DNA of 39,662 nucleotides, from the NCBI RefSeq assembly GCF_003949795.1, contig NZ_RPRY01000030.1, positions 1 to 39,662 of the forward strand, read 5' to 3'. Positions within the stretch are counted from its first letter, which is position 1. Each line of letters opens with the position of its first letter. Source of the DNA: Streptomyces sp. WAC06614 (GTDB lineage: Bacteria > Actinomycetota > Actinomycetes > Streptomycetales > Streptomycetaceae). Of the stretch, positions 8,076 to 15,840 are shown one piece after another. Below the pieces are notes generated by a model that was given only the letters and a program-made list of their open reading frames with translations, was not told the DNA's origin and did not search any database. The position numbers were made by a program, and so were the translations under genes.

Positions 8076-9401
8076 ATGGCGGTCCCCGAGACGACGAACG
8101 AGCAGCGCGCCGAGCAGATACTCGATGTGTTCGACACCGCATTCGGCGAGCTGCTCGCAGCCGACCCCGCCGCCTTCCAGGTCAAGTTCCGCAAGATGGC
8201 GGCCTCGGCCTTCGCCTTCTACCGCGGCACCGCCTGCCTCTTCTACGCCGACCTGGAGCGGGACCGGCACGGCGGCCCGTACCTGGACGAGCAGACCGGC
8301 CGGGTGTGGATCCACGGCGATCTGCACGCGGAGAACTTCGGCACGTACATGGACTCCAACGGCCGGCTGATCTTCAACGTCAACGACTTCGACGAGGCCT
8401 ACGTCGGCCCCTTCACCTGGGACCTCAAGCGCTTCTCGGCCTCGATCGCCCTGATCGGCTACACCAAGGCCCTCAGCGACGAGCAGATCAGCGACCTGGT
8501 GCGGACCTACGCCGCCGCCTACCGGGAGCGGATCCACCACCTGGCCACCGGCGCCAAGCACGAGGAGGTGCCCTCCTTCACCCTGGACACCGCCGAGGGC
8601 CCGCTCCTGGAGGCCCTGCGCGCGGCCCGTGCGCGGACCCGGTTCTCGCTGCTGGAGTCGATGACCGAGATCCGCGACCACGAGCGCCGCTTCTCGGACG
8701 GCGGCGGCGCGGTCGAGCTGGACGCGGCCACCCGGTACAAGGTGCTGGCCGCCTTCGACGGGTACCTGGAGACCCTGCCCGAGGAGTCCCTGGTGCGCCC
8801 GGACTCCTACCGGGTCAAGGACGTGGTCGGCCGTCGGGGCGTGGGCATCGGCTCGGCGGGCCTGCCCTCGTACAACATCCTGCTGGAGGGGCACAGCGAC
8901 GCCTTGGAGAACGACGTCGTGATCTACCTCAAGCAGGCCCAGACCCCGGCCGTGTCGCGGCACGTCACGGACCGGGCGGTGCGGGACTACTTCCAGCACG
9001 AGGGGCACCGTACGGTGATCTCCCAGCGGGCCCTGCAGGCGCACGCCGACCCGTGGCTGGGCTGGACCGAGCTCGACGGGGCCGGTCAGCTGGTGGCGGA
9101 GGTCTCGCCGTACGCGGTGGACCTGGACTGGTCGGACATCGACGACCCGGAGGAGATCGCGGCCGTGGTCGCCGACCTCGGCCGGGCCACGGCGACCATG
9201 CACGCCTCGGCCGACGAGGACCAGAGCGGTCAGTCGCTGGTGCCGTTCTCCACCGAACGCGCGATCGACGCGGCCATCGCCGCCGACGAGGAGGGCTTCG
9301 CCCCGCTGCTGGTGGACTTCGCCCACGCCTACGGGGCGCGCGCCCGCACCGACCACCAGATCTTCGTCGACCTCTTCCGCAACGGCCGGCTCGCCCGCTG
9401 A
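8076..9401 (+). CDS. DUF2252 family protein, kinase-like fold
   Basis: The product has 441 residues. It contains HGDLHAENFG at 80-89 and NVNDFDEA at 101-108, followed by GPFTWDLKRF. These match the catalytic loop (HGDxxxxN) and metal-binding DFD of aminoglycoside phosphotransferase-like kinases and are the hallmark of DUF2252. A small-molecule or protein phosphotransferase role is plausible but the substrate is unknown. ATG at 8076 has a perfect AGGAGG eight bases upstream, so the in-frame extension to 7698 is rejected. It is transcribed away from dnaE and seems to be a single gene. Confidence 0.88.
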   Translation: MAVPETTNEQRAEQILDVFDTAFGELLAADPAAFQVKFRKMAASAFAFYRGTACLFYADLERDRHGGPYLDEQTGRVWIHGDLHAENFGTYMDSNGRLIFNVNDFDEAYVGPFTWDLKRFSASIALIGYTKALSDEQISDLVRTYAAAYRERIHHLATGAKHEEVPSFTLDTAEGPLLEALRAARARTRFSLLESMTEIRDHERRFSDGGGAVELDAATRYKVLAAFDGYLETLPEESLVRPDSYRVKDVVGRRGVGIGSAGLPSYNILLEGHSDALENDVVIYLKQAQTPAVSRHVTDRAVRDYFQHEGHRTVISQRALQAHADPWLGWTELDGAGQLVAEVSPYAVDLDWSDIDDPEEIAAVVADLGRATATMHASADEDQSGQSLVPFSTERAIDAAIAADEEGFAPLLVDFAHAYGARARTDHQIFVDLFRNGRLAR

Positions 9402-9506
9402 TCCGTCGGCCCGCCGCCGTGCCACGGGTCCGTTCCGGCCGGATGTGACCTCCGGTACGGGCCCCGAGGGCACGGTTTCACAGGGTCCCGTGGCACACTC
9501 GCGGCG

Positions 9507-10196
9507 ATGGACATATCAGGGACATGGCTCAGGGGGCTGCGGGCCGCGCTGTTCAGCGCGGTCGTCGTGCTGCTCTCGGCCGGTTCGCACGTCCTGATGT
9601 CACGGGTCCCGTTGCCGCCCGCCCTGGTCGCCGGCGCCTTCGCCGGGGTCTTCGTGATCGCCTTCGCGCTGGCCGGCCGGGAGCGGGGTTTCGGCCCGAT
9701 CGCCGGGGTGCTGGTCCCGCTGGAGCTGGCCGCCGACACGGTCTTCACCTCCGGCCAGCACGTCTGCTACGGCCCGGCCGGCGGACCCGTCTCCGGGCCG
9801 CTGCGCGCCCTCGGCCTGGCCGAGCTGTGCGGCGGCACCCCGCTGGGCGGCCCGCTGACCGAGGTGTCCGGGCCGGCCGACGCGGCGGCGCTGCTCGCCT
9901 CCCCCGGCCCGTGGACCCCCTGGCTGCTGCTGGGGGCGCACGTCTCGGTCGGGCTGCTGGCCGCGGCCTGGCTGCGGTACGGCGAGCGGGCGCTCGGCCA
10001 GGTGCTGCGCGCGGTCACCGCCTTCGCGTTCCGGCCGCTGCGGCTGGTGGTGGCCGCGGTCACCCCGGCCGCCGGCCCGGCCCGGCGCGCGGTCCGCGCG
10101 ACCGCGGCGGGCGTCGTCCTGCGGACCCGGTTCCCCGCCCATTCCGTGGGGCGGCGGGGACCACCGGTGGGGGCACCGGCGCTCGGCCCCGGCTGA
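9507..10196 (+). CDS. Integral membrane protein with two cysteines
   Basis: A 229-residue protein with hydrophobic segments at about 10-31, 38-57, 64-79 and 133-158, and possibly a weak one near 168-188. It has only two cysteines, Cys87 (HVCYG) and Cys108 (ELCGG), both in the long loop between the third and fourth segments. The C-terminus is basic and Pro/Gly-rich. I do not recognise the family. The ATG has no clear ribosome site. A DsbA-like gene starts 57 bases downstream on the same strand, so the two may be cotranscribed and the loop cysteines could be a disulfide pair; that is inference. Confidence 0.8.
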   Translation: MDISGTWLRGLRAALFSAVVVLLSAGSHVLMSRVPLPPALVAGAFAGVFVIAFALAGRERGFGPIAGVLVPLELAADTVFTSGQHVCYGPAGGPVSGPLRALGLAELCGGTPLGGPLTEVSGPADAAALLASPGPWTPWLLLGAHVSVGLLAAAWLRYGERALGQVLRAVTAFAFRPLRLVVAAVTPAAGPARRAVRATAAGVVLRTRFPAHSVGRRGPPVGAPALGPG

Positions 10197-10253
10197 GCCG
10201 CCACGCCGGAACGTTCCCTCCCGCACGCTTCACCCCACCCACGGAGAACCACC

Positions 10254-11048
10254 ATGAGCGCACGTAACAGCCAGGCCAACAAGGCGGCCGCCCGCGAGCG
10301 GCTGCGCGCCGAGCGCGAGGCCCAGGCGAAGAAGGACAAGGTCCGCCGGCAGGTCCTGGTGGCCGGTGCCGTCGTCGCCGTCCTGGCGCTGGCCGGCGGC
10401 GTCGGCTACGCGGTCGTCCAGGCCAACCAGCCCGGCGTCTGGGAGAAGGCCGCCAAGGCCGAGCTGGTCAAGCCGAAGAACACCGAGGGCGACAACGGCA
10501 CCACCGTCGTCATCGGCAAGCCCGAGGCGAAGAAGACCCTGGAGCTCTACGAGGACCCGCGCTGCCCGGCCTGCGCCGCGTTCGAGCAGGCGGTCGGTGA
10601 GACGATCAAGAAGGACGTGGACGCCGGCAAGTTCAAGCTCCAGTTCGTGGGCGGCACCTTCCTCGACAAGGGGCTGGGGGGCGACGGCTCGAAGAACGCG
10701 ATGAGCGCGCTCGGCGCCGCGCTGAACGTGAGCCCCGACGCGTTCCTCGCGTACAAGGGCGCCCTGTACTCGGCGGAGTTCCACCCGAGCGAGACGGAGG
10801 ACAAGTTCGGCAAGGACGACTACCTCCTGAAGGTCGCCGACACGGTCCCGGCACTCAAGGGCAACGCCGAGTTCAAGGCCGCCGTCGAGAACGGCACCTA
10901 CGACCGCTGGGCGGTGGAGATGTCCAAGGCGTTCGACAAGTCGGGCGTCACGAGCACCCCGACCCTGAAGATGGACGGGAAGAAGATCGAGACCCCCTCG
11001 ACCCCGCAGGCCTTCACCGAGGCCATCGACAAGGCCCTGCAGGGCTGA
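10254..11048 (+). CDS. Membrane-anchored DsbA-like thioredoxin-fold protein
   Basis: This 264-residue protein starts with a very basic, Ala/Arg/Lys-rich cytoplasmic segment (1-33), one membrane span (about 33-56), then an extracytoplasmic thioredoxin fold of the DsbA/thioredoxin_4 type. The redox pair is in EDPRCPACAAF, Cys104 and Cys107, and the cis-proline loop is STPTL near residue 241. Such proteins make or isomerise disulfides in exported proteins. GGAGAA precedes the ATG. It is followed by a strong hairpin terminator. The neighbouring membrane protein and secreted M43 protease both contain cysteines and are candidate clients. Confidence 0.9.
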   Translation: MSARNSQANKAAARERLRAEREAQAKKDKVRRQVLVAGAVVAVLALAGGVGYAVVQANQPGVWEKAAKAELVKPKNTEGDNGTTVVIGKPEAKKTLELYEDPRCPACAAFEQAVGETIKKDVDAGKFKLQFVGGTFLDKGLGGDGSKNAMSALGAALNVSPDAFLAYKGALYSAEFHPSETEDKFGKDDYLLKVADTVPALKGNAEFKAAVENGTYDRWAVEMSKAFDKSGVTSTPTLKMDGKKIETPSTPQAFTEAIDKALQG

Positions 11049-11096
11049 CGTCCCGGACCGGCGCCGCTGACCAGCGCCGATCCGACAAGTACGGAC

Positions 11097-11135
11097 CAAC
11101 GGGCGGGCGAACTCCGAGAGTTCGCCCGCCCGTTG
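11097..11135 (+). terminator. Hairpin terminator after the DsbA-like gene
   Basis: A perfect 17-bp stem (11097-11113 with 11119-11135) and five-base loop lie 48 bases after the stop codon. It ends about 15 bases before the candidate phoD promoter, so it would insulate that gene. Confidence 0.82.
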
Positions 11136-11149
11136 CCTGCACGAGGGTG

Positions 11150-11177
11150 TTCCGGGGCACTTACCGGCCAGTAATGT
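11150..11177 (+). promoter_or_regulatory. Candidate phoD promoter with operator-like palindrome
   Basis: TTCCGG (11150-11155) and TAATGT (11172-11177) are spaced 16 bases and could be -35 and -10 boxes. The -10 ends six bases before the GTG at 11184, so the transcript would be leaderless, which fits the absence of a Shine-Dalgarno sequence. The spacer and -10 edge hold TTACCGGCCAGTAA (11161-11174), a palindrome with one mismatched pair, placed where a repressor would block polymerase. The call is inference from sequence layout. Confidence 0.4.
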
Positions 11178-11183
11178 TCGGCC

Positions 11184-12839
11184 GTGACCAGTCAACTCCC
11201 CCCTGCCTCCGGCGCCTCGCCGCGCCGCCGCTCGGTCGTCAAGGCCGCTGCCGCCACCGCCACGCTGGCCCCGTTCGCCGCCGCCCTGGCCGGGCCGGCC
11301 CACGCGGCCGACACCGCGCCCGCCTTCCTGCACGGCATAGCCTCCGGTGACCCGCTGCCCGACGGTGTCCTGCTGTGGACCCGGGTCACCCCCACCACCG
11401 ACGCCCTGCCCGGTTCGGGCCGGGGCCCGGCCACCGAGGTGGCCTGGGAGGTCGCCGAGGACAAGGGCTTCACCCGGGTCGTCGCGCGCGGCAGCGTCAC
11501 CGCCACCGCGGCCGCCGACCACACCGTCAAGGCCGACGTGCGCGGACTGCGCCCGCAGACCACGTACTTCTACCGTTTCACCGCGGGCGGCACGCTCTCC
11601 CCGGTCGGCCGCACCCGCACCACCGCCGCGCACGACGCGAGCACGCCGGGGGTCCGCTTCGGCGTGGTCTCCTGCGCCAACTGGGAGGCGGGCTACTTCT
11701 CCGCCTACCGCCACCTGGCCGCCCGCACCGACCTCGACGCGATCCTGCACCTGGGCGACTACATCTACGAGTACGCCACCGGCGGCTACCCCGAGGCGAA
11801 GTACGTCGTGCGCCCGCACGAACCGCAGCACGAGATCACCACCCTGGCCGACTACCGCACCCGGCACGGCAGGTACAAGACCGACGCCGACCTCCAGGCG
11901 CTGCACGCCGCGCACCCGTTCGTGGCGATCTGGGACGACCACGAGTTCGCCAACGACGCCTGGTCGGGCGGCGCCGAGAACCACACCCCGGGCGCCGAGG
12001 GCGACTGGGCGGCCCGCGCCGCCGCCGCCAAGCAGGCCTACTTCGAGTGGATGCCCGTCCGCCCGTCCGTCGCCGGCACGGTCTACCGCCGCCTGCGCTT
12101 CGGCAACCTGGCCGACCTGCACCTGCTCGACCTGCGCAGCTTCCGCTCGCAGCAGGTCAAGGTGGGCAGCGGCTCGGTGGACGACCCCGAGCGCACCATC
12201 ACGGGGCGGGCCCAGCTGGACTGGCTCAAGTCCGGCCTGGCCTCCTCCAACGCGACCTGGAAGCTGGTCGGCACCTCGGTGATGATCTCGCCGGTGGCCT
12301 TCGGCTCGCTGCCCGCCCACCTGCTGGGGCCGCTGACCAAGCTGCTCGGCCTGCCCGAGGGCGGCCTCGCGATCAACGTGGACCAGTGGGACGGGTACAC
12401 CGACGACCGCAAGGAGCTGCTGAACCACCTGAAGGACCGCGGCATCAAGAACACCGTGTTCCTGACCGGCGACATCCACATGGCCTGGGCCAACGAGGTC
12501 CCGATGAACATGGCCACGTACCCCGGCTCCGGCACCGCCGCCACCGAGTTCGTGGTCACCTCGGTGACCTCCGACAACATCGACGACCTGCTGCACGTGC
12601 CGGCCGACACGGTCTCCCTGGTGGCCGAGACGGCGATCAAGGCCGCCAACTGGCACGTGAAGTGGCTGGACATGGACGCGCACGGGTACGGCGTGCTGGA
12701 CGTGACGGCGCAGGCCTCGCAGATGGACTACTACGTCGTCTCGGACAAGGCCAAGAAGGACGCCACCGCGGCATGGAGCCGTTCGTACCGCACGCTGAAC
12801 GGCACCCAGAAGGTGGAGCGGGTCTACCGTCCGGTGTGA
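11184..12839 (+). CDS. phoD: PhoD-family alkaline phosphatase, Tat-exported
   Basis: The 551-residue product begins with a twin-arginine signal (PRRRSVVK at 13-20, hydrophobic stretch, AHAAD at 39-43), so it is exported folded. A beta-rich PhoD N-domain is followed by the metallophosphatase core: CANWEAG with Cys164, HLGDYIYEY with Asp192, WDDHEF at 250-255 and TGDIHMAW with Asp430 and His432. Enzymes of this family use Fe and Ca and cleave phosphate mono- and diesters outside the cell under phosphate limitation. S. coelicolor has a PhoP-regulated phoD in the same neighbourhood, as I recall. I could not find convincing PHO-box repeats here. The GTG start appears leaderless. Confidence 0.92.
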   Translation: MTSQLPPASGASPRRRSVVKAAAATATLAPFAAALAGPAHAADTAPAFLHGIASGDPLPDGVLLWTRVTPTTDALPGSGRGPATEVAWEVAEDKGFTRVVARGSVTATAAADHTVKADVRGLRPQTTYFYRFTAGGTLSPVGRTRTTAAHDASTPGVRFGVVSCANWEAGYFSAYRHLAARTDLDAILHLGDYIYEYATGGYPEAKYVVRPHEPQHEITTLADYRTRHGRYKTDADLQALHAAHPFVAIWDDHEFANDAWSGGAENHTPGAEGDWAARAAAAKQAYFEWMPVRPSVAGTVYRRLRFGNLADLHLLDLRSFRSQQVKVGSGSVDDPERTITGRAQLDWLKSGLASSNATWKLVGTSVMISPVAFGSLPAHLLGPLTKLLGLPEGGLAINVDQWDGYTDDRKELLNHLKDRGIKNTVFLTGDIHMAWANEVPMNMATYPGSGTAATEFVVTSVTSDNIDDLLHVPADTVSLVAETAIKAANWHVKWLDMDAHGYGVLDVTAQASQMDYYVVSDKAKKDATAAWSRSYRTLNGTQKVERVYRPV

Positions 12840-12859
12840 CCGCCGGTATGATCATTTAC

Positions 12860-12872
12860 TGACGGACCGTCA
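12860..12872. promoter_or_regulatory. Perfect operator-like palindrome TGACGGACCGTCA
   Basis: A 6+1+6 perfect palindrome lies 21 bases after the phoD stop in AT-richer surroundings. Its size and symmetry resemble binding sites of TetR-type regulators, but it sits before the phoD terminator hairpin and about 180 bases upstream of the protease gene, so its target is uncertain. Confidence 0.35.
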
Positions 12873-12887
12873 ATTTTGCGGCTCACG

Positions 12888-12916
12888 GGGGCATCTGGGC
12901 ACACACCAGGTGCCCC
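12888..12916 (+). terminator. Hairpin terminator after phoD
   Basis: An 11-bp stem (12888-12898 with 12906-12916) containing one G-U wobble has a seven-base loop and is followed by TTGT. It lies about 50 bases after the phoD stop and would end that transcript. Confidence 0.6.
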
Positions 12917-12954
12917 TTGTGCGCCTTCGGCAACAAATCTTTTACGCAGAAGCC

Positions 12955-12983
12955 TTGACCGATGCATGTCATGGACACATAAG
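12955..12983 (+). promoter_or_regulatory. Candidate promoter of the M43 protease gene
   Basis: TTGACC (12955-12960) and CATAAG (12978-12983) are separated by 17 bases, a sigma-70-like arrangement. Transcription would start near 12990, giving a leader of about 50 bases with the GAGGAG ribosome site. Confidence 0.4.
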
Positions 12984-13040
12984 CTTCGCGCCAGCGTGAG
13001 GAAAAACCTCCGCCCCCACCACGCTTGCGAGGAGTTCTAC

Positions 13041-14042
13041 GTGCGCGCTTCTGCCCGCATATCCCCCCTGCTCCGCCGCCGTCTGATGGGCGCCGCCGCG
13101 CTGACCGGTGCCCTGACGTTCGCCCCGCTCTCCGCCCCCGCCACCGTCGCGGCCGCCCCCACGGGCGCCGAGCAGTGCGCCGGCTCCGAGGCCGCCCCCG
13201 CCAACGCCCGCGTCGCCAAGCCGCAGGGCGACAAGGCCGCCGAGCCCAACGAGGTGTCGGAGGCCCAGGTCCAAGCCATGGACGCCGACCTGAAGAAGAA
13301 GCTCTCCCAGCTCACCCCCCAGAAGCTGGACGGGCTCCGCGTGGCCGGTGCGACCGGTGCCACGGCGACCACCATCCCGGTGTACTTCCACGTCATCACG
13401 TCCGGCACGGCCGGCAAGCTGACGGCGACCGACATCAACAACCAGATCGCCGTCCTGAACGCCGCCTACGCGGGCCAGGGCACCGGCAACGTGGACACCG
13501 GCTACCGGTTCCAGCTGGTCTCCACCGACTACACGGACAACGCCGCCTGGTACAACGTCAGCGACGGCACCCAGGCCGAGAAGGACATGAAGAACGCCCT
13601 GCGCAAGGGCGGCGCGAACGCGCTCAACGTCTACACGGCCAACCTCGGCGGCGGCCTGCTCGGCTGGGCGACGTTCCCCAGCTCCTACGCCTCCCAGCCC
13701 AAGATGGACGGCGTGGTCCTGCTCAACTCCTCGCTGCCCGGCGGCGCGGCCACCAACTACAACGAGGGTGACACCGCCACCCACGAGGTCGGCCACTGGA
13801 TGGGCCTGTACCACACCTTCCAGGGCGGCTGCACCGGCAGCGGTGACTCGGTCTCCGACACCCCGGCCGAGAAGACCGCCGCGTACGAGTGCCCCGAGGG
13901 CCGTGACTCCTGCACCAGCAAGGCCGGCAAGGACCCGATCCACAACTTCATGGACTACACGTACGACGCGTGCATGTACCAGTTCACCGCGGGCCAGGTG
14001 TCCCGGATGAAGAGCATGTGGAGCGCCTACCGCGCGGGCTGA
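13041..14042 (+). CDS. Secreted zinc metalloprotease, family M43
   Basis: A 333-residue preproenzyme. A basic N-terminus and hydrophobic core (about 14-38, AAAP) form a Sec signal, followed by a charged pro-segment to about residue 108. The catalytic domain carries [11 protein letters not shown], zinc ligands His248, His252 and His258 with Glu249 as base, and a Met-turn in [12 protein letters not shown]. This is the extended motif of pappalysin-type M43 proteases. Four cysteines after the zinc site (264, 284, 291, 311) would form two disulfides, and Cys46 lies in the pro-region. GTG at 13041 has GAGGAG six bases upstream, so the in-frame start at 12876 is rejected. It is a single gene between two terminators. 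Confidence 0.92.
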   Translation: MRASARISPLLRRRLMGAAALTGALTFAPLSAPATVAAAPTGAEQCAGSEAAPANARVAKPQGDKAAEPNEVSEAQVQAMDADLKKKLSQLTPQKLDGLRVAGATGATATTIPVYFHVITSGTAGKLTATDINNQIAVLNAAYAGQGTGNVDTGYRFQLVSTDYTDNAAWYNVSDGTQAEKDMKNALRKGGANALNVYTANLGGGLLGWATFPSSYASQPKMDGVVLLNSSLPGGAATNYNEGDTATHEVGHWMGLYHTFQGGCTGSGDSVSDTPAEKTAAYECPEGRDSCTSKAGKDPIHNFMDYTYDACMYQFTAGQVSRMKSMWSAYRAG

Positions 14043-14071
14043 CGCTCGGCGGGGCAGACCAGGCGACACAC

Positions 14072-14111
14072 AGGGGGGCACGGTCCGGCGCGAGCCGGAC
14101 CGTGCCCCCCT
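14072..14111. terminator. Bidirectional hairpin terminator
   Basis: A perfect 18-bp stem (14072-14089 with 14094-14111) closed by GCGA lies between the convergent protease gene (stop 14042) and hydrolase gene (stop 14130). Confidence 0.85.
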
Positions 14112-14129
14112 CGCCGTACGGCCGGGCGC

Positions 14130-14699
14130 CTACAGGCTGTCGAGGAACGCCAGGGCCGCCGCCCAGCTCTGCTCGGCGGCCTCCTTGTCGAAGTCCGGCA
14201 GCTCCGGGTCGGTGAACAGGTGCCCGGCGCCCGGGTACCGGTGCACCTCCACGTCCGCGCCCGCCCGCCGCATCCGCAGGTACCAGGCGGTCAGCCAGTC
14301 GTGCGGCTCGAACGGGTCCGGGTCTGCCACGTGCAGCTGGACCGGCAGCTCGTCCACCGCCGTGTCGTCGGCGATGTCGGCCGTGCCGTGGAACAGCAGC
14401 AGGCCACGGCTGCGGTCGTCGGCGAGGGCGAGCTGCTGGGCCACCGAACCACCGAACGAGAAACCGGCATAGACCAGCCCCTTGTCCGAGTGCGGCGCCG
14501 CGGCCGACACGGCGCGCCGGAGCAGCTCGTCCCGCCCGGTCCCGTCCCGGAACGCCATGCCCTCCTCGACGGTGTCGAAGGTGCGTCCCTCGAAGAGGTC
14601 CGGCACCACGACCGTGTGTCCGGCGGCGCGCAGCCGGCCGGCCGCGTCCTGCACTGCGGGCCGCAGCCCGTACGTCGAATGGAAGAGCATGATGTCCAT
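14130..14699 (-). CDS. Dienelactone hydrolase-like alpha/beta hydrolase
   Basis: A compact 189-residue alpha/beta hydrolase. The nucleophile elbow is GFSFGG with Ser81, the acid is probably Asp126 or Asp128 in VADPDPFEP, and the histidine is His160 in PGAGHLF. The fold and spacing match the dienelactone hydrolase family, but true dienelactone hydrolases use Cys at the nucleophile position, so substrate class is open. There is no signal peptide; it is cytoplasmic. ATG at 14699 is preferred by comparison with relatives; 14708 is possible. It is divergent from the MscS gene with a 51-base shared upstream region. Confidence 0.85.
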   Translation of the reverse strand: MDIMLFHSTYGLRPAVQDAAGRLRAAGHTVVVPDLFEGRTFDTVEEGMAFRDGTGRDELLRRAVSAAAPHSDKGLVYAGFSFGGSVAQQLALADDRSRGLLLFHGTADIADDTAVDELPVQLHVADPDPFEPHDWLTAWYLRMRRAGADVEVHRYPGAGHLFTDPELPDFDKEAAEQSWAAALAFLDSL

Positions 14700-14750
14700 G
14701 CGTCCCATCGTGCCAGTTTCCGCCGACCGGCTTCGGATACGTTCACCGGC

Positions 14751-15833
14751 ATGGAGATGGAGCCCGTGCTGCGCCCGCTGATCGTGATCGGCGGAACGGT
14801 CCTGCTCACCGTCGTCGTCGGCCAGCTGCTGGACCTGCTGCTGCGCCGGCTGGACGCCCGGCACCCCGAGACCCCGCTGTGGGGCCTGCTGCGCCGCTGC
14901 GCGCTGCCGTTCCAGCTGGTCCTCGCGACCGCGCTGCTGCGCGGGTCCTACCGGCAGGCCCGGGTGCTGCCCGACCACCCCCGGGAGGTCGGCCAGGCCC
15001 TGACGCTCGCGCTGATCGCCGCCACGGCCTGGCTGCTGGTGCGCATCGCGAACGCCGCCGTGGACACGGCTTACGTGCGATGGGCGGCCGGCACCACGGA
15101 CGAGGCCCGCATCCGCCGGGTGCAGACCCAGGTCACGCTGATCCACCGGGTGGTCTCGGCGGCGGTCGTGCTGGTGGCGGTGGCGGCGATGCTGCTGACC
15201 TTCCCCGCGATGCAGGCCGCCGGCGCCTCGCTGCTGGCCTCCGCCGGGGTCCTCGGCATCGTGGCCGGCATCGCCGCCCAGTCCACGCTCGGCAACGTCT
15301 TCGCCGGCCTGCAGATCGCCTTCGGCGACACCGTCCGCATCGGGGACACGGTGGTGGTCGACAAGGAGTGGGGGAAGGTCGAGGAGATCACCCTGACCTT
15401 CCTGACCGTCCGCACCTGGGACGAGCGGCGGATCACCATGCCCGTCTCGTACTTCACCGGCAAACCGTACGAGAACTGGTCGCGCGGCGGCGCCGAGATG
15501 ACCGGCACGGTGTTCCTCCACCTGGACCACAGCGCCCCCGTCGCCCTGCTGCGCGAGCGCCTCCAGGAGGTCCTGGCCGGGATCCCGGAGTGGGACGGGC
15601 GCACCGGCACCCTGGCGGTCACCGGCACCACCGCGCACACCATGGAGGTCCGGGCGGTGGTCTCGGCCGGCAACGCCGACGACATCTGGACGGTGCGCTG
15701 CGCCGTCCGCGAGCAGCTCATCGGCTGGCTCGCCGCGGAGCACCCCTACGCCCTCCCCCGCATCGCCACCTCCCCGGCGGTCCCCCCGCCGGGGCGCGAG
15801 GGGGCGGCCGCCGACGGCGCGGGAAGCAGCTGA
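14751..15833 (+). CDS. MscS-family mechanosensitive channel
   Basis: This 360-residue membrane protein has hydrophobic segments near 8-31, 50-63, 82-103 and 131-150, followed by a pore-lining Gly/Ala-rich helix (about 157-178) and the MscS signature AAQSTLGNVFAGLQIAFGD (175-193). A beta domain begins at VRIGDTVVVD. A soluble C-domain and a short Pro/Gly/Ala-rich tail follow. Such channels open on membrane tension and release solutes during osmotic downshock. The start ATG follows the divergent hydrolase gene by 51 bases and has no clear ribosome site. Its stop lies seven bases from the stop of the convergent antiporter gene, with no room for a terminator. Confidence 0.9.
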   Translation: MEMEPVLRPLIVIGGTVLLTVVVGQLLDLLLRRLDARHPETPLWGLLRRCALPFQLVLATALLRGSYRQARVLPDHPREVGQALTLALIAATAWLLVRIANAAVDTAYVRWAAGTTDEARIRRVQTQVTLIHRVVSAAVVLVAVAAMLLTFPAMQAAGASLLASAGVLGIVAGIAAQSTLGNVFAGLQIAFGDTVRIGDTVVVDKEWGKVEEITLTFLTVRTWDERRITMPVSYFTGKPYENWSRGGAEMTGTVFLHLDHSAPVALLRERLQEVLAGIPEWDGRTGTLAVTGTTAHTMEVRAVVSAGNADDIWTVRCAVREQLIGWLAAEHPYALPRIATSPAVPPPGREGAAADGAGSS

Positions 15834-15840
15834 CGGCGGG

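Noticed and set aside
4427..9448. Very long plus-strand open frame of 1673 codons
   Set aside because: It runs antisense through dnaE and on through the DUF2252 gene; its composition is the Gly/Val/His-rich pattern of a shadow frame in GC-rich DNA and it has no recognisable domain.
11119..11143. PHO-box-like GTTCGCC / GTTGCC repeats before phoD
   Set aside because: The units are not in the 11-base register of a PHO box and the first one is an arm of the terminator hairpin.
12876..13040. Upstream in-frame extension of the M43 protease
   Set aside because: It would remove the signal peptide from the N-terminus and covers the phoD terminator and a promoter; GTG at 13041 has a good ribosome site.
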